64,000 nt of DNA from OCS155 cluster bacterium AG-333-G23 (lineage in GTDB: Bacteria > Actinomycetota > Acidimicrobiia > Actinomarinales > Actinomarinaceae). Positions 18,048 through 27,226 of this stretch are shown here, piece by piece. Within the stretch, counting starts at the first letter, position 1; each line of letters begins with the position of its first letter. Location: the NCBI GenBank assembly GCA_003282445.1, contig QBZE01000001.1, positions 1 to 64,000 on the forward strand. Reading direction: 5' to 3'. The translations under genes were made by a program, and so were the position numbers. The notes beneath the pieces are model-generated. The model made no database searches and was not told where the DNA came from. It worked only from the letters and a program-made list of their open reading frames with translations.

Positions 18048-19295
18048 ATGGCAAAAATTATAGTAATCGGAGGAGGCTTTGGAGGACTAAGCTTTCTTCA
18101 AAAAGCTCGAAAGAGCAAAAACGAGTTCATATTAATTGACAAAACTAATCATCATTTATTTCAACCACTTCTTTATCAAGTAGCAACAGCAGTACTTTCA
18201 CCTGCAGATATAACAGTACCCCTTAGAAACCTATTCAAGAATGATAAAAATGTAAAAACAATTCTTTCAGAAGTAAAAGAAATTAATAAAGAAAAGAAAG
18301 AAGTCACTTTAGACAATGCCGAAGTTATTAATTATGACAAGTTAATAGTTAGTGCTGGTTCCAGCTATTCATTTTTTGGAAAAAACGAATGGTCCAAATT
18401 CGCTAAGGGGTTAAAAGTTATAAATGATGCCCTGGATATAAGAGAAAAAATACTAAAAGCTTTTGAAAAAGCTGAAAATGAAAAAGATGAAAAAATAAGA
18501 AAAAAATACCTTAATTTTGTAATTGTTGGAGGGGGACCAACAGGAGTTGAATTAGCAGGTTCAATTGCAGAAATTGCTTATAAAAACATGACTAAAGAAT
18601 TTAGAAATTTTAGCAGTAAAGATGCCAATATATATTTACTTGAAGCAGGAGATAGAATACTCCCATCCTATAGTGAGAATCTTGCTAAAAAGTCTTATAA
18701 ATACCTTATTGATTTAGGAGTAAAGGTAATGACAAAAGAGAGAGTAGAAAATATCGAAGAAATGAAGGTTACTACTAACAAACAGGTTATTGATGCAGAC
18801 AATATTATTTGGGCAGCAGGGAATGAGGCAAGTCCGCTAATAAAATATCTAGACACAGAAACAGATAATGAAGGAAGAGCTTTAGTAAACCGGGATTGCT
18901 CTATAAAAGAAGATAACGAAGTCTATGTTATTGGTGATGCAGCAAACTTTATAACAGCAAGTGGAGAATCATTACCGGGAATAGCACCTGTTGCTATTCA
19001 ACAAGGACGATATGTTGCTCATAATATTAAAAAAAATATTGAAAAAGAAAATAGAAAACCATTTAAATATTCTGATAAAGGAACGATGGCCACAATAGGA
19101 AGATTTAAAGCAATAGGAGTTGTAGGAAATTTTGAATTGGCAGGTTTTACTGCATGGCTTTTCTGGAGTTTAATTCACTTAGTTTATTTAATCGGTTACA
19201 GATCAAAGATACTTGTAGCTATAGAGTGGATTTTTGCTTACTTTTTTAACAAAAGAGGAACAAGGCTTATATACAGAGATATAGATAAAAATTAA
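18048..19295 (+). CDS. ndh: Type II NADH dehydrogenase
   Basis: Single-subunit, non-proton-pumping NADH:quinone oxidoreductase at the membrane, 415 residues. It has the FAD-binding GGGFGG (residues 8-13), the family motif HHLFQPLLYQVATAVLSP, the NADH-binding GGGPTGVELAG (about 162-172), and the second FAD motif VIGDAA near 300. The hydrophobic C-terminal helix (around LFWSLIHLVYLIGY) is the usual membrane anchor. It converges with mgtE, overlapping it by four bases. Confidence 0.92.
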   Translation: MAKIIVIGGGFGGLSFLQKARKSKNEFILIDKTNHHLFQPLLYQVATAVLSPADITVPLRNLFKNDKNVKTILSEVKEINKEKKEVTLDNAEVINYDKLIVSAGSSYSFFGKNEWSKFAKGLKVINDALDIREKILKAFEKAENEKDEKIRKKYLNFVIVGGGPTGVELAGSIAEIAYKNMTKEFRNFSSKDANIYLLEAGDRILPSYSENLAKKSYKYLIDLGVKVMTKERVENIEEMKVTTNKQVIDADNIIWAAGNEASPLIKYLDTETDNEGRALVNRDCSIKEDNEVYVIGDAANFITASGESLPGIAPVAIQQGRYVAHNIKKNIEKENRKPFKYSDKGTMATIGRFKAIGVVGNFELAGFTAWLFWSLIHLVYLIGYRSKILVAIEWIFAYFFNKRGTRLIYRDIDKN

Positions 19296-20662
19296 ATTAA
19301 TAAAAAAGCAATTCCTAAAAAACCTGCGAAACCTACGATATCAGTAATTAAAGTCAAAAATATATTTGAAGCTAAGGCTGGATCGAATTTTAATTTTTTA
19401 AGAATTAAAGGAATAGAAGCTCCAAAAAGATTACCAATCAAAATATTTCCAAAAACAGCAATGCTTAGTGACAAAGCATAAGCAGAAAGACCAACAATAT
19501 TTAAAATCGCGAAAGATACAATTCCTATAATTAAACCATTTATAGAACCAATTAAAGATTGTTTACCAATAACTTCAGCTACTCTTGCATCTGATACATC
19601 ATTTCTTGCCAAAGCCCTAATAACTATTGCTAATGATTGAGCACCAGAGTTACCCCCAACCAAAGCAACCACTGGCATCAATGCTGCAAGTAAAGCATCT
19701 CTAGCTATAGCTTCCTCAAATTGTGAAATTAACACAGAGACAGTAAAAGCAAGAAGCAAATTAACAGCTATCCACGGAAGCCTTAGTTGAATTGATTTTT
19801 GTAGGGGTGTAAAAATTGTTTCTTCAGCTCCTGCACCAAAAGATTGAGAAAAGTCTTCTCCTATCTCAGATTCAATAATATCTAAAGCACTACTTACTGT
19901 TGTTTGGCCAATTAGTTTATTATTTTTATCAACCACAGGAAGAGCAAGCAACTCATATTGCTTTATTAGTCTTGCTGCCTCCTCTTGGTCTAATGATGGA
20001 TTAATAAAAATTGGATTTTGAATCATAACATTATCAATAGTTTCATCTTCATCTGCAAAGACAATTTCTCTAAATGAAACCACACCAGACAACCTATTTT
20101 CATCATCTACTGAATAAACATATAATAAATCCTCAACATTTTCATGAAGAGATTTTAATTCGACAAGAGCTTCTTTTATTGTTAAACCAATTGAGATTTT
20201 TGCTACCTCTTCAGACATAAGTCTTCCAACAGAATCCTTTGGATAAGCAAGTCTGCGATTTATATCCAACTTAGTTGATTTGTCTAATATATCGAGTAAA
20301 TCTTCAGCTTCATCAACAGTGCTTCTTTCAAAAACATCTACAACATCCTCTGTATCCATCTCTCTAAAGATTTTTTCAACAGTTGTTTCTTTGAGATTCT
20401 CTACAATTTCTATAATTGCTCTAGGCCTTAGCGATTCAAATATTTTAATGGACACGTCAATACCAAGATCCTCGATTAACTGACTTGCATCACTTGGTTC
20501 AAACTCTTCTAAAGTGTCAGCAGAGTCAAAAGGGTCTGCTATTGCTATTTCATTCCAAATATTTAAATTTTTCTTTAGAAAGAAAAGTGCATCCTCTGGA
20601 CTTTTTCGTGCAAGTTCTCTTAGTTCTCCGCCATTTGTTGGCTTAATAATTTCTGAATTCAT
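19292..20662 (-). CDS. mgtE: Magnesium transporter MgtE
   Basis: Mg2+ channel of 456 residues: an N-terminal superhelical domain (about 10-130), tandem CBS domains (about 135-255, with DEDETIDNVMIQNP and KLIGQTTVSSALDII), a connecting helix, and five membrane helices. The pore signature PVVALVGGNSGAQSLAIVIR (about 330-349) is intact. The CBS and N domains sense cytoplasmic Mg2+ in characterised relatives. No Mg2+ leader RNA is evident in the short upstream spacer. Confidence 0.93.
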   Translation of the reverse strand: MNSEIIKPTNGGELRELARKSPEDALFFLKKNLNIWNEIAIADPFDSADTLEEFEPSDASQLIEDLGIDVSIKIFESLRPRAIIEIVENLKETTVEKIFREMDTEDVVDVFERSTVDEAEDLLDILDKSTKLDINRRLAYPKDSVGRLMSEEVAKISIGLTIKEALVELKSLHENVEDLLYVYSVDDENRLSGVVSFREIVFADEDETIDNVMIQNPIFINPSLDQEEAARLIKQYELLALPVVDKNNKLIGQTTVSSALDIIESEIGEDFSQSFGAGAEETIFTPLQKSIQLRLPWIAVNLLLAFTVSVLISQFEEAIARDALLAALMPVVALVGGNSGAQSLAIVIRALARNDVSDARVAEVIGKQSLIGSINGLIIGIVSFAILNIVGLSAYALSLSIAVFGNILIGNLFGASIPLILKKLKFDPALASNIFLTLITDIVGFAGFLGIAFLLI

Positions 20663-20712
20663 AGATACTTCGATATTACTTTAGTTAGAAAAGAATGAGG
20701 TTAAAAAGATTT

Positions 20713-22587
20713 CTAGGTTAGATGTTTTTTATGCCAATTAATTATTGCTTCAAATCTTTGCTTTCTATGAACAGGCTGCCCTGATCTTGAAAGTTCATGG
20801 CTCTCTGCAGGAAATCTCATCATTGCTGACTCAACCCCTCTTCTTTTAAGATTAGAAAAAAGTTGTTCACCTTGTTCAATAGGACACCGATAATCATTTT
20901 CAGAATGAATTATTAACGTTGGAGCAATTATATTATTTGCGTAAGTAATAGGACTTTTTTTTCTATATAGATTTATATTTTTATCGAATTCTTCTAATAA
21001 GTACATTTCTGGAAAAGTTATTCCAATATCTGAAGTTCCAACCATTGTTTCCCAATTTAAAAGGGCTCTTTCTACAACTGAAGACTTAAACATTTTTGGA
21101 TAATGACTAATTACCCAAGCAGTCATAAAGCCACCGTAAGATCCTCCCATAATTCCGTAATTTTTATTAGAGATTTTCAATTCTTTTACCATTTCTTTAA
21201 ATGTAGTAACCACATCATGAGTATCATTTACTCCCCATTTGTTTCCACAAACATCTCTTAAAAACTTATGACCACGACCTGAAGACCCTCTAGGGTTACA
21301 TGCAACTACATTGAACCCAGCTTCAGCGTAGGTTTGGAATTCATCAAAATAGTTAAATCCATATTGAGCTGCCGGACCCCCATGAATGCTTAGTAATGTA
21401 GGGTTATTTTTACCAACAAAAATACCCCAAGCGTCAATTTTTGACTTGCCTGTGTCTATTCTTTTATAAACGCAATCATATGAATTAGTTTTTCTATGAA
21501 AGCTTGAATTTGCTTTAGAGGGTGTATTCTCCCAATCTTCTATTTTTCCATCTTTTAGTTCATATATTTCATCTTGTTTTGAAAAAGTATTCGCAATTAC
21601 AGCAACTCTATCAGAACTTATTTCAAAATCAGAGATCGTCAGTTGGTCATTAATTAATATTTCAATATTTTTACCATCACCTTTTCCAAGAAGCTGTTTC
21701 CCAGAATCTTCATACAAAATATACATAAAAGAGTCTATACATTTAACATTTGTTATTGGTCTATCAAGATCTTGATAAAGCACACTTGTTTTACCCGTAT
21801 CTTTTATCTGGTGAATGCTTATATTCGTTGGCCACTCAAATCTTTTATTTAATCCAATTCCATGAAGCTCATTATTAAAAATAAATAATTTTCCCCACAT
21901 TCCTTCGGTATGGATGGTTTCCAGTTTGTTGCCAGTTTTTTTTATAATTTTTTCATCAAGCATTGAACCTGATTCGTTGTAAGAGGTTGCTGTAAAATAA
22001 AGCGAACTTTCCTTTTCAACAATTGACCCAATAGATATAAACCCTTCTTTGTCCCCATCAATAATTTTTGAACTCTTTTGATTTGAAACGTTTACTTTAT
22101 AAATGTGGTTTCTCTTGTTAAAAATTATTCCACGAGTATCAAATCTGTAAGGTATATTTTCAAGATACAAAGGCTCCATCTCTTTATCATCGATACTTTT
22201 AAAAGACTTGTCCCACTCTTTAGTAACTATGTAAATAAAGTTATCTTTAGATGCCCAATAATAATTCTGAATGGTATCTTCTGTCTCAAATACAGTTGTT
22301 ATTGAATTTCCACTCTGAATACAGAGAGAAGACATAGTTATTTTCTTACTTTTTTTTGTTGATTTTATATAGGAAATTACTTTTTTATTGTTTGAGTATT
22401 GCGGCATAGAAAAATTACTTGCCTTAGACCCTTTAAATTTTTTCCATGTATTTTTTGAATATCTCCAGAGCTCATTTTTATAGGTATTTTCATCAAAGTC
22501 CATTTTTGTGCTTTGTGCGACTATATTTTTATGATTAGATGTAATGTTTGATATTTTTCTATAATCTATTAAATTATTCGGTTTCAA
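20713..22587 (-). CDS. S9 family prolyl oligopeptidase-like peptidase
   Basis: Serine peptidase of the acylaminoacyl-peptidase/dipeptidyl-peptidase group, 624 residues. The N-terminal 370 residues look like a beta propeller; the C-terminal alpha/beta hydrolase has the oxyanion region SIHGGPAAQYG, nucleophile GGSYGGF (about 477), Asp in SENDYRCP and His in ESHELSR. There is no signal peptide, so it is probably cytoplasmic and acts on oligopeptides. It lies 28 bases downstream of the symporter gene on the same strand. Confidence 0.87.
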   Translation of the reverse strand: MKPNNLIDYRKISNITSNHKNIVAQSTKMDFDENTYKNELWRYSKNTWKKFKGSKASNFSMPQYSNNKKVISYIKSTKKSKKITMSSLCIQSGNSITTVFETEDTIQNYYWASKDNFIYIVTKEWDKSFKSIDDKEMEPLYLENIPYRFDTRGIIFNKRNHIYKVNVSNQKSSKIIDGDKEGFISIGSIVEKESSLYFTATSYNESGSMLDEKIIKKTGNKLETIHTEGMWGKLFIFNNELHGIGLNKRFEWPTNISIHQIKDTGKTSVLYQDLDRPITNVKCIDSFMYILYEDSGKQLLGKGDGKNIEILINDQLTISDFEISSDRVAVIANTFSKQDEIYELKDGKIEDWENTPSKANSSFHRKTNSYDCVYKRIDTGKSKIDAWGIFVGKNNPTLLSIHGGPAAQYGFNYFDEFQTYAEAGFNVVACNPRGSSGRGHKFLRDVCGNKWGVNDTHDVVTTFKEMVKELKISNKNYGIMGGSYGGFMTAWVISHYPKMFKSSVVERALLNWETMVGTSDIGITFPEMYLLEEFDKNINLYRKKSPITYANNIIAPTLIIHSENDYRCPIEQGEQLFSNLKRRGVESAMMRFPAESHELSRSGQPVHRKQRFEAIINWHKKHLT

Positions 22588-22615
22588 AAACCCTCCTAAA
22601 ACCTATAAAACAAGT

Positions 22616-23980
22616 TTATTTTGAAATTTTATCGTATGCAAGCGTGAGGACTATAGAAGTTAAGAACCCAACAAGAAAAGTATTTAAGTCAGCTAAACCG
22701 TAAAGATCAGTTGGAATAAAGATACCCCCAGGATTATTTGTTAAATCAATAAATACATATCTATAAATAAATACAGATAACAAAGAAAAAACAAAAGGAA
22801 CCAAGAGGAAATGATCTTTAGATTTACTTTTTAATTTATAAAACGCAGGGAATACCAAACATGTTGCAAGAAGGTCTGCAACAAGAAAAACGGAAAATAT
22901 ATTTGTAACATATATTGCTGCAAATATTGCAAAATGAATAATTGCTAATGTTATGTACTGTGCTTCTTTTGCACCTTTCCCAATAAGGTCTAAAGAGATT
23001 GTTGATGAGATAGCATTTTCTAGAGTATCTATACTTGAAGCAACTAATAGCGTACAAAGAGAGACTAATAATACTGAAGAGAATAAATTTAAGTCAAGTT
23101 GACCAATAAAACTAAGAGTCGGGCTTTCAAGACCCTTACCTGCTCCAACATCACCAGCTACACCAATAAGTAAAATAGTTAAAAATGCACCAATCGCTGA
23201 AATGACAGATGCTTTTTTGATTGTCTTTTCATTTTTTGCAGAGAAAGTTCTCTGCCAGTACCCTTGGGAGAATATTTCTGCAGCTGTAACAGCTAATATA
23301 ACTGCAAGTGCAGATTTTAAACTGAATGTTTCAAAAGTTCCTAGCCCTCCTAATTTTGAGTAATTCACTATTTCACTGAAAGAGTTCTGATTAAACCAAA
23401 TACTAAATAAAACTATTAACAATAAAATTATTCCAATGCCTTGAAACTTATCGGTTATATAAGATGCCTTAAATCCAGATTTTTTTAGATAAGCATAAGT
23501 AAAGACACCTACAAGAATCATGATTCTTAAACCAGAAACATCGGCGATTGATGGAAAAAGAAAATTTATAGAAGCAAACTCTGCAACCAAAAAAGCACTC
23601 ATGTAAATTATTGCAACTAATGAGACTACTATTTGAGCTTTTCTTCCATACCTGATATTTATGAACTGCGGTAAGGTTGCTCCGCCCGGTACTAAATTTG
23701 CAATTTTTGGACCTAGAAAATATAAAAGTAAAAAAGGTGTTGCAGCTGATATAGCATAACCAATAACGTCATAACCTAAACCCCACCAAGCAACTTCAGC
23801 AGGAGCTGTAAGAATCCATAAGCCCATTCCGCTTGCATAAAAGCTTAAAGAAACTCCAAATACATTTTCTGTTTTATTCAATACAAAATATTCTTGTGTA
23901 GAAGATTTAATTTTTGTAGTTCTAAAGTAGACCAGGAGTAGTATTAGCAAAATTATTACATAAGCTATAACTGAATTCAT
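22616..23980 (-). CDS. Sodium:solute symporter, thiamine-regulated
   Basis: SSS-family transporter of 454 residues with about 12-13 membrane helices throughout. The motif GYWQRTFSAKNEKTIKKAS (about 238-256) is typical of the family. A TPP riboswitch covers its leader, so the substrate is likely thiamine or a precursor such as a pyrimidine; a related SAR11 protein, ThiV, is also an SSS carrier under a TPP riboswitch. The ribosome binding site GGGAG lies about seven bases before the ATG, next to the riboswitch 3' end, allowing translational control. Confidence 0.83.
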   Translation of the reverse strand: MNSVIAYVIILLILLLVYFRTTKIKSSTQEYFVLNKTENVFGVSLSFYASGMGLWILTAPAEVAWWGLGYDVIGYAISAATPFLLLYFLGPKIANLVPGGATLPQFINIRYGRKAQIVVSLVAIIYMSAFLVAEFASINFLFPSIADVSGLRIMILVGVFTYAYLKKSGFKASYITDKFQGIGIILLLIVLFSIWFNQNSFSEIVNYSKLGGLGTFETFSLKSALAVILAVTAAEIFSQGYWQRTFSAKNEKTIKKASVISAIGAFLTILLIGVAGDVGAGKGLESPTLSFIGQLDLNLFSSVLLVSLCTLLVASSIDTLENAISSTISLDLIGKGAKEAQYITLAIIHFAIFAAIYVTNIFSVFLVADLLATCLVFPAFYKLKSKSKDHFLLVPFVFSLLSVFIYRYVFIDLTNNPGGIFIPTDLYGLADLNTFLVGFLTSIVLTLAYDKISK

Positions 23981-24000
23981 TTATAATTCTCCCTTAAAAT

Positions 24001-24086
24001 ACTGGGAACAAAGAACTTTCCCTTCGTTGGAATTACCCAACAGGTTCTTACGGTCGGTTTTTAACCCTCTCAGCCTTTGCTCCCGC
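24001..24086 (-). ncRNA. TPP riboswitch (THI element)
   Basis: On the minus strand the leader reads GGGAGCAAAG, then GGCTGAGAGGG, CCGACCGTAAGAACCTG, GGGTAATTCCAACGAAGGGAA and CTTTGTTCCC. These match the conserved TPP aptamer blocks (CUGAGA, ACCUG, GUAAU, CGAAGGGAA), and the two ends pair as a 10-bp P1 stem. It ends about 20 bases before the symporter start, close to its ribosome binding site. It controls the gene at 22616-23980, not the divergent gene at 24151. Confidence 0.96.
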
Positions 24087-24150
24087 ATTTATATACTACC
24101 TATAATCATACTTCTTATTAGATAGTTTTCATAAATGTTAAGCTAGCAAA

Positions 24151-25065
24151 ATGGTTAAAAGAGAGAATAAAAAACTAGAGAAACCATCAATTTTTGCAAC
24201 GGTTATTTGTTTATTTGCGGCAGGTTTCATGTGGGGATCTAGCAATGTTATTGCAAGAAGTTTATTAATTGAAGGCGTCAACGAAATATTTCTTGTAACA
24301 ACAAGAGTTACTATCATCGGATCTTTATTATTTACTTATTATTTTATTTTTAATAGAGAAAAATTTAACAAACAACTATTAAAAGAGGCCTCATTAACAA
24401 GTTTTTCATCTATATTCTTGGTTGGTTGGTCTTTTGTTTTTTCTCTCCAATACATTTCTTCTGGTTTAGTAACTTTAATGATTAGTTCAGCTCCAGTATT
24501 TACAGTTATGTGGTTAAAAATATTACTTAAAGAGGAAAAGGTTTCAATCTCTAAATACATCGCTATAGGAACAGGCTTCTCAGGAATTGCTTATCTTTTT
24601 ATATCAAGAGAAACTGGCTTACTAGATCAAGGAAATATATTTTTAGGTGGGTCATTAGCATTTATAGGGGTCCAAGGAATAGCTTTTGCAACTGTATTAA
24701 ATAGAAAATATGCTCCAAATTACAAAGTCAGTAGCTGGTTAACATATCAATATCCTTTAGTTTTGATACTTTCTTGGGCTGCATTTTTTATTTCAGGTGT
24801 TGGAATAGAGAGCCTTGAACCGAGTCAACAGTTAAGATTAGCAACATTAGTTGTGTTCAACCTTGGAGCCTTCATGTCGTTTACCTGGTTAATTCAAAGA
24901 GTAAGTGCATTGTTAGTTGCGACTGTAGATTATTTAGTGCCAGTGGTTGGGGTGACAGCCGGTGTAATTTTTCTTAACGAAGTTTTTAATATAAATATTG
25001 TTATCTCTGGAATATTTATATTTATATCACTAGTTATAAGCACACGAGAAGAGTTTTCAAATTAA
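24151..25065 (+). CDS. EamA/DMT-family transporter
   Basis: Ten-helix drug/metabolite transporter superfamily protein of 304 residues with two EamA repeats (about 20-147 and 163-298). Visible signature pieces are GFMWGSSNVIARSLL near the start, SSAPVFTVMWLKILLKEE ending the first repeat and DYLVPVVGVTAGVIFLNEV in the second. Substrate unknown; relatives export amino acids or metabolites. It diverges from the thiamine-regulated symporter, with the riboswitch in between on the other strand, and converges with the UDG gene. Confidence 0.85.
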   Translation: MVKRENKKLEKPSIFATVICLFAAGFMWGSSNVIARSLLIEGVNEIFLVTTRVTIIGSLLFTYYFIFNREKFNKQLLKEASLTSFSSIFLVGWSFVFSLQYISSGLVTLMISSAPVFTVMWLKILLKEEKVSISKYIAIGTGFSGIAYLFISRETGLLDQGNIFLGGSLAFIGVQGIAFATVLNRKYAPNYKVSSWLTYQYPLVLILSWAAFFISGVGIESLEPSQQLRLATLVVFNLGAFMSFTWLIQRVSALLVATVDYLVPVVGVTAGVIFLNEVFNINIVISGIFIFISLVISTREEFSN

Positions 25066-25644
25066 TTAAATTGAATTTAACTCTTTTTTAACTTTTTTCA
25101 AATCCTGCCAAGTTAGCCATTTAGGTTTCCCCTTATTTTTTGAAGGGTTTCTAAGTAAGTAAGAAGGATGGAATATAGGCATGTATTTAATATTATCTTT
25201 CTCAATCCATTGACCTCTTATTTTTGATATTGGTTCATCAATTCCTAAAAATGATTGAACAGCAGTTGATCCAGCGAGAATGATAATTTTAGGCTTCAGT
25301 AAATTAATCTGTTCATTTAACCAGGGCATGCATGCTTCTGACTCAACAGCGCTAGGTTTTCGATTATTAGGAGGCCTACATTTTACAATATTTGTTATGT
25401 AGCAATCTTCTAAAGGATCTATGTCAACTGACGAAAGAGCAGTATCAAGCATTTTTCCAGCTCTTCCAACGAATGGTAAACCAGTAATGTCTTCTTGTTC
25501 GCCAGGACCTTCACCTATTATTACAACTTGAGCAGACTCATTTCCTTTTCCAACAACTACATTTTTTCTAGTTTCAGAAAGACTACAAGAAGTACATTCA
25601 ACACATTCAGAATTTAATTTTTTCAATGAAGAGTAATTTTTCAT
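25066..25644 (-). CDS. Uracil-DNA glycosylase, family 4 (Fe-S)
   Basis: Removes uracil from DNA in base excision repair. The 192-residue protein has the family-4 motif GEGPGEQED, the iron-sulfur cysteines (two in CTSCSL near residue 20, one in VKCRPP and one in EACMPW) and the catalytic HPSYLLRNP motif. It begins 23 bases after an unusual terminator-like RNA structure, which may attenuate it. Stop abuts the convergent EamA gene with no spacer. Confidence 0.93.
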   Translation of the reverse strand: MKNYSSLKKLNSECVECTSCSLSETRKNVVVGKGNESAQVVIIGEGPGEQEDITGLPFVGRAGKMLDTALSSVDIDPLEDCYITNIVKCRPPNNRKPSAVESEACMPWLNEQINLLKPKIIILAGSTAVQSFLGIDEPISKIRGQWIEKDNIKYMPIFHPSYLLRNPSKNKGKPKWLTWQDLKKVKKELNSI

Positions 25645-25666
25645 ATATAGCTAAGTTTAATACCCC

Positions 25667-25745
25667 AAAAAATGAGAAAACCCTTGAATACTCCGCTTAT
25701 TCAGTTTCCTGAATTAACTTGCTTCAAGGGTTATCTCTAACCCTT
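25667..25745 (-). ncRNA. Attenuator-like RNA with alternative hairpins
   Basis: On the minus strand two hairpins compete for the same bases. Hairpin A pairs AAGGGTTA (25745-25738) with TAACCCTT (25733-25726) around a GAGA tetraloop. Hairpin B pairs 25737-25723 with 25688-25674 (15 positions, one mismatch) and encloses an inner stem-loop with a GAAA tetraloop (about 25717-25697); it is followed by six T (25672-25667). B looks like a Rho-independent terminator, A like an anti-terminator. It lies between cbiM and the UDG gene; the ligand or trigger, if any, is unknown. It may simply end cbiM. Confidence 0.6.
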
Positions 25746-25849
25746 CTTGTAATGATCCTCTATAAAGATTTTCTTCACAAAAAGTTACTTTAAAGATATA
25801 GATAAAAATTCTTGAAATCAAAAAAAAATTAAATTTTTTTTCCCACTTT

Positions 25850-26776
25850 TTATACTTTTTTTCGATATTTTAAAACTATATTACTTACACCAATTACAAC
25901 AACCACTCCAAGTACAGCACTGAGAGCTGTTGAAAGAAAGTCATTATTTAGTCCTGATATGCCATAGTCGTCTAATAATAAAACTATTCCACTACCTTCA
26001 GAAAAGCCAAAATCACTAGCAACTGACTCTAGTCCATCAGGAGACGAAGAAGCATAAGGTGTAATTAGAGTTAGACAAAGTAGTAAAAATATAAATAGTC
26101 CATAAAAAGAAGACATACTATTTTTTTTATCTGTATTAGTTTTTATATAAATTAAGTCAGACCTCACTCTTAATAATAAAGAAACTATTAATGCGGTTAT
26201 AACTCCTTCTCCTAAACCGATTATAAGATGAGATGACACCATTGCAATCAATACACTACCTAATGGCACAGAAACGGTTCCACCAAGTGCATACTCAAAT
26301 ACAAAAGCAATTGATGAAAAGACAACAGATAAAATTCCTGCCACAATAGATCCTGAAATTATTGAAATATTAGCTTCTCCAAACAATTTCTTCCAGGAAG
26401 AAATTGTTACCCATCCGACAAGAGAAGTTATGATTGCCATATTTAGAACATTTACCCCCAAGGCACTTAACCCACCATCAGCAAACAGTAATGATTGGAT
26501 AACAACAACAATTGATATACAAATAATTCCAAGATTAGGACCAAGCACAATAACAGCTAAAGCTCCTCCAAGTAAATGCCCACTGGTCCCAGCGGCTATT
26601 GGAAAGTTAATCATCTGTAGAACAAAGATTAAAGCAGACATCATACCTGTTAATGCTATTAATTTATCGGCTACCAAACTTTTAGCGCTTCTAACATAAG
26701 CCCATAGCGTAGCAAAACTAATGACTCCTGTTCCAATTGAAACTGGAGCATTTATAAATCCATCAGGTACATGCAT
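25850..26776 (-). CDS. cbiM: Cobalt ECF transporter CbiM with PDGLE domain
   Basis: Substrate-capture membrane subunit for cobalt (possibly nickel) uptake, 308 residues. The N terminus MHVPDGF is the metal-binding signature of CbiM/NikM, followed by about six membrane helices. The C-terminal part carries a CbiN-like PDGLE module (SSPDGLESVASDFGF, about 244-258) and a last helix, so this is a CbiM-CbiN type fusion. The energising CbiQ and CbiO genes are not next to it, and no B12 riboswitch precedes it. It links to cobalamin synthesis or uptake only by family. Confidence 0.88.
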   Translation of the reverse strand: MHVPDGFINAPVSIGTGVISFATLWAYVRSAKSLVADKLIALTGMMSALIFVLQMINFPIAAGTSGHLLGGALAVIVLGPNLGIICISIVVVIQSLLFADGGLSALGVNVLNMAIITSLVGWVTISSWKKLFGEANISIISGSIVAGILSVVFSSIAFVFEYALGGTVSVPLGSVLIAMVSSHLIIGLGEGVITALIVSLLLRVRSDLIYIKTNTDKKNSMSSFYGLFIFLLLCLTLITPYASSSPDGLESVASDFGFSEGSGIVLLLDDYGISGLNNDFLSTALSAVLGVVVVIGVSNIVLKYRKKV

Positions 26777-26826
26777 AACTAGATTATAAAATAGTTAAGT
26801 CTTATTGCAAGCCCTTTGCAGAAAGC

Positions 26827-27216
26827 TCAACTTATTAAATTGAAATGTATTGCAAAAATTCCATGAATAGGAATCATCTCCTTGTATTCTTCAAAACTGT
26901 AAAGCATCTGAACACCTTCTGCAAGAGAAGAAACAATCCCTGAGAGCACCTCAAGGCCTTCTTTTTTTAAAAGATCTTCAGGGTTTTTATATTTAATCAC
27001 CTTAAGAACTTCAATACTTAACGCATCTTTTTCCACTATTTCAAGACCTACAAAAGGTGGTCCATTAATTATTTGAAATTTAATAATGTCACCAGGTTCT
27101 AATTTTTTATAATCAATATTCTCATAACTATTATTAGTTCTTACTTCAACTTTTTTTCTACCTGAAATAATAGCTTCTAGTGGTTTCCTGTAAATCTCAA
27201 GAGAATATATTGACAT
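26827..27216 (-). CDS. ASCH-domain protein
   Basis: A 129-residue protein with the ASCH (ASC-1 homology) beta-barrel fold, predicted to bind RNA or modified nucleosides. The typical N-terminal motif is visible: a short strand, then PLEAIISGRKKVEVRTN, then LEPGDIIKFQI. Relatives include N4-acetylcytidine amidohydrolases, but the match is not close enough to name an activity. It lies between cbiM and a hydrolase on the same strand. Confidence 0.65.
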   Translation of the reverse strand: MSIYSLEIYRKPLEAIISGRKKVEVRTNNSYENIDYKKLEPGDIIKFQIINGPPFVGLEIVEKDALSIEVLKVIKYKNPEDLLKKEGLEVLSGIVSSLAEGVQMLYSFEEYKEMIPIHGIFAIHFNLIS

Positions 27217-27226
27217 TTTTTGGTTG

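Noticed and set aside
25667-25760. Possible second TPP riboswitch, or SRP RNA, in the UDG leader
   Set aside because: The GAGA followed by ACCC resembles part of a TPP aptamer, but the P3 arm, the ACCUGA block and the AGCGUAGGGAA block are missing; the SRP core CCGGAAGG...AGCA is absent too. Kept as an unassigned attenuator-like RNA.
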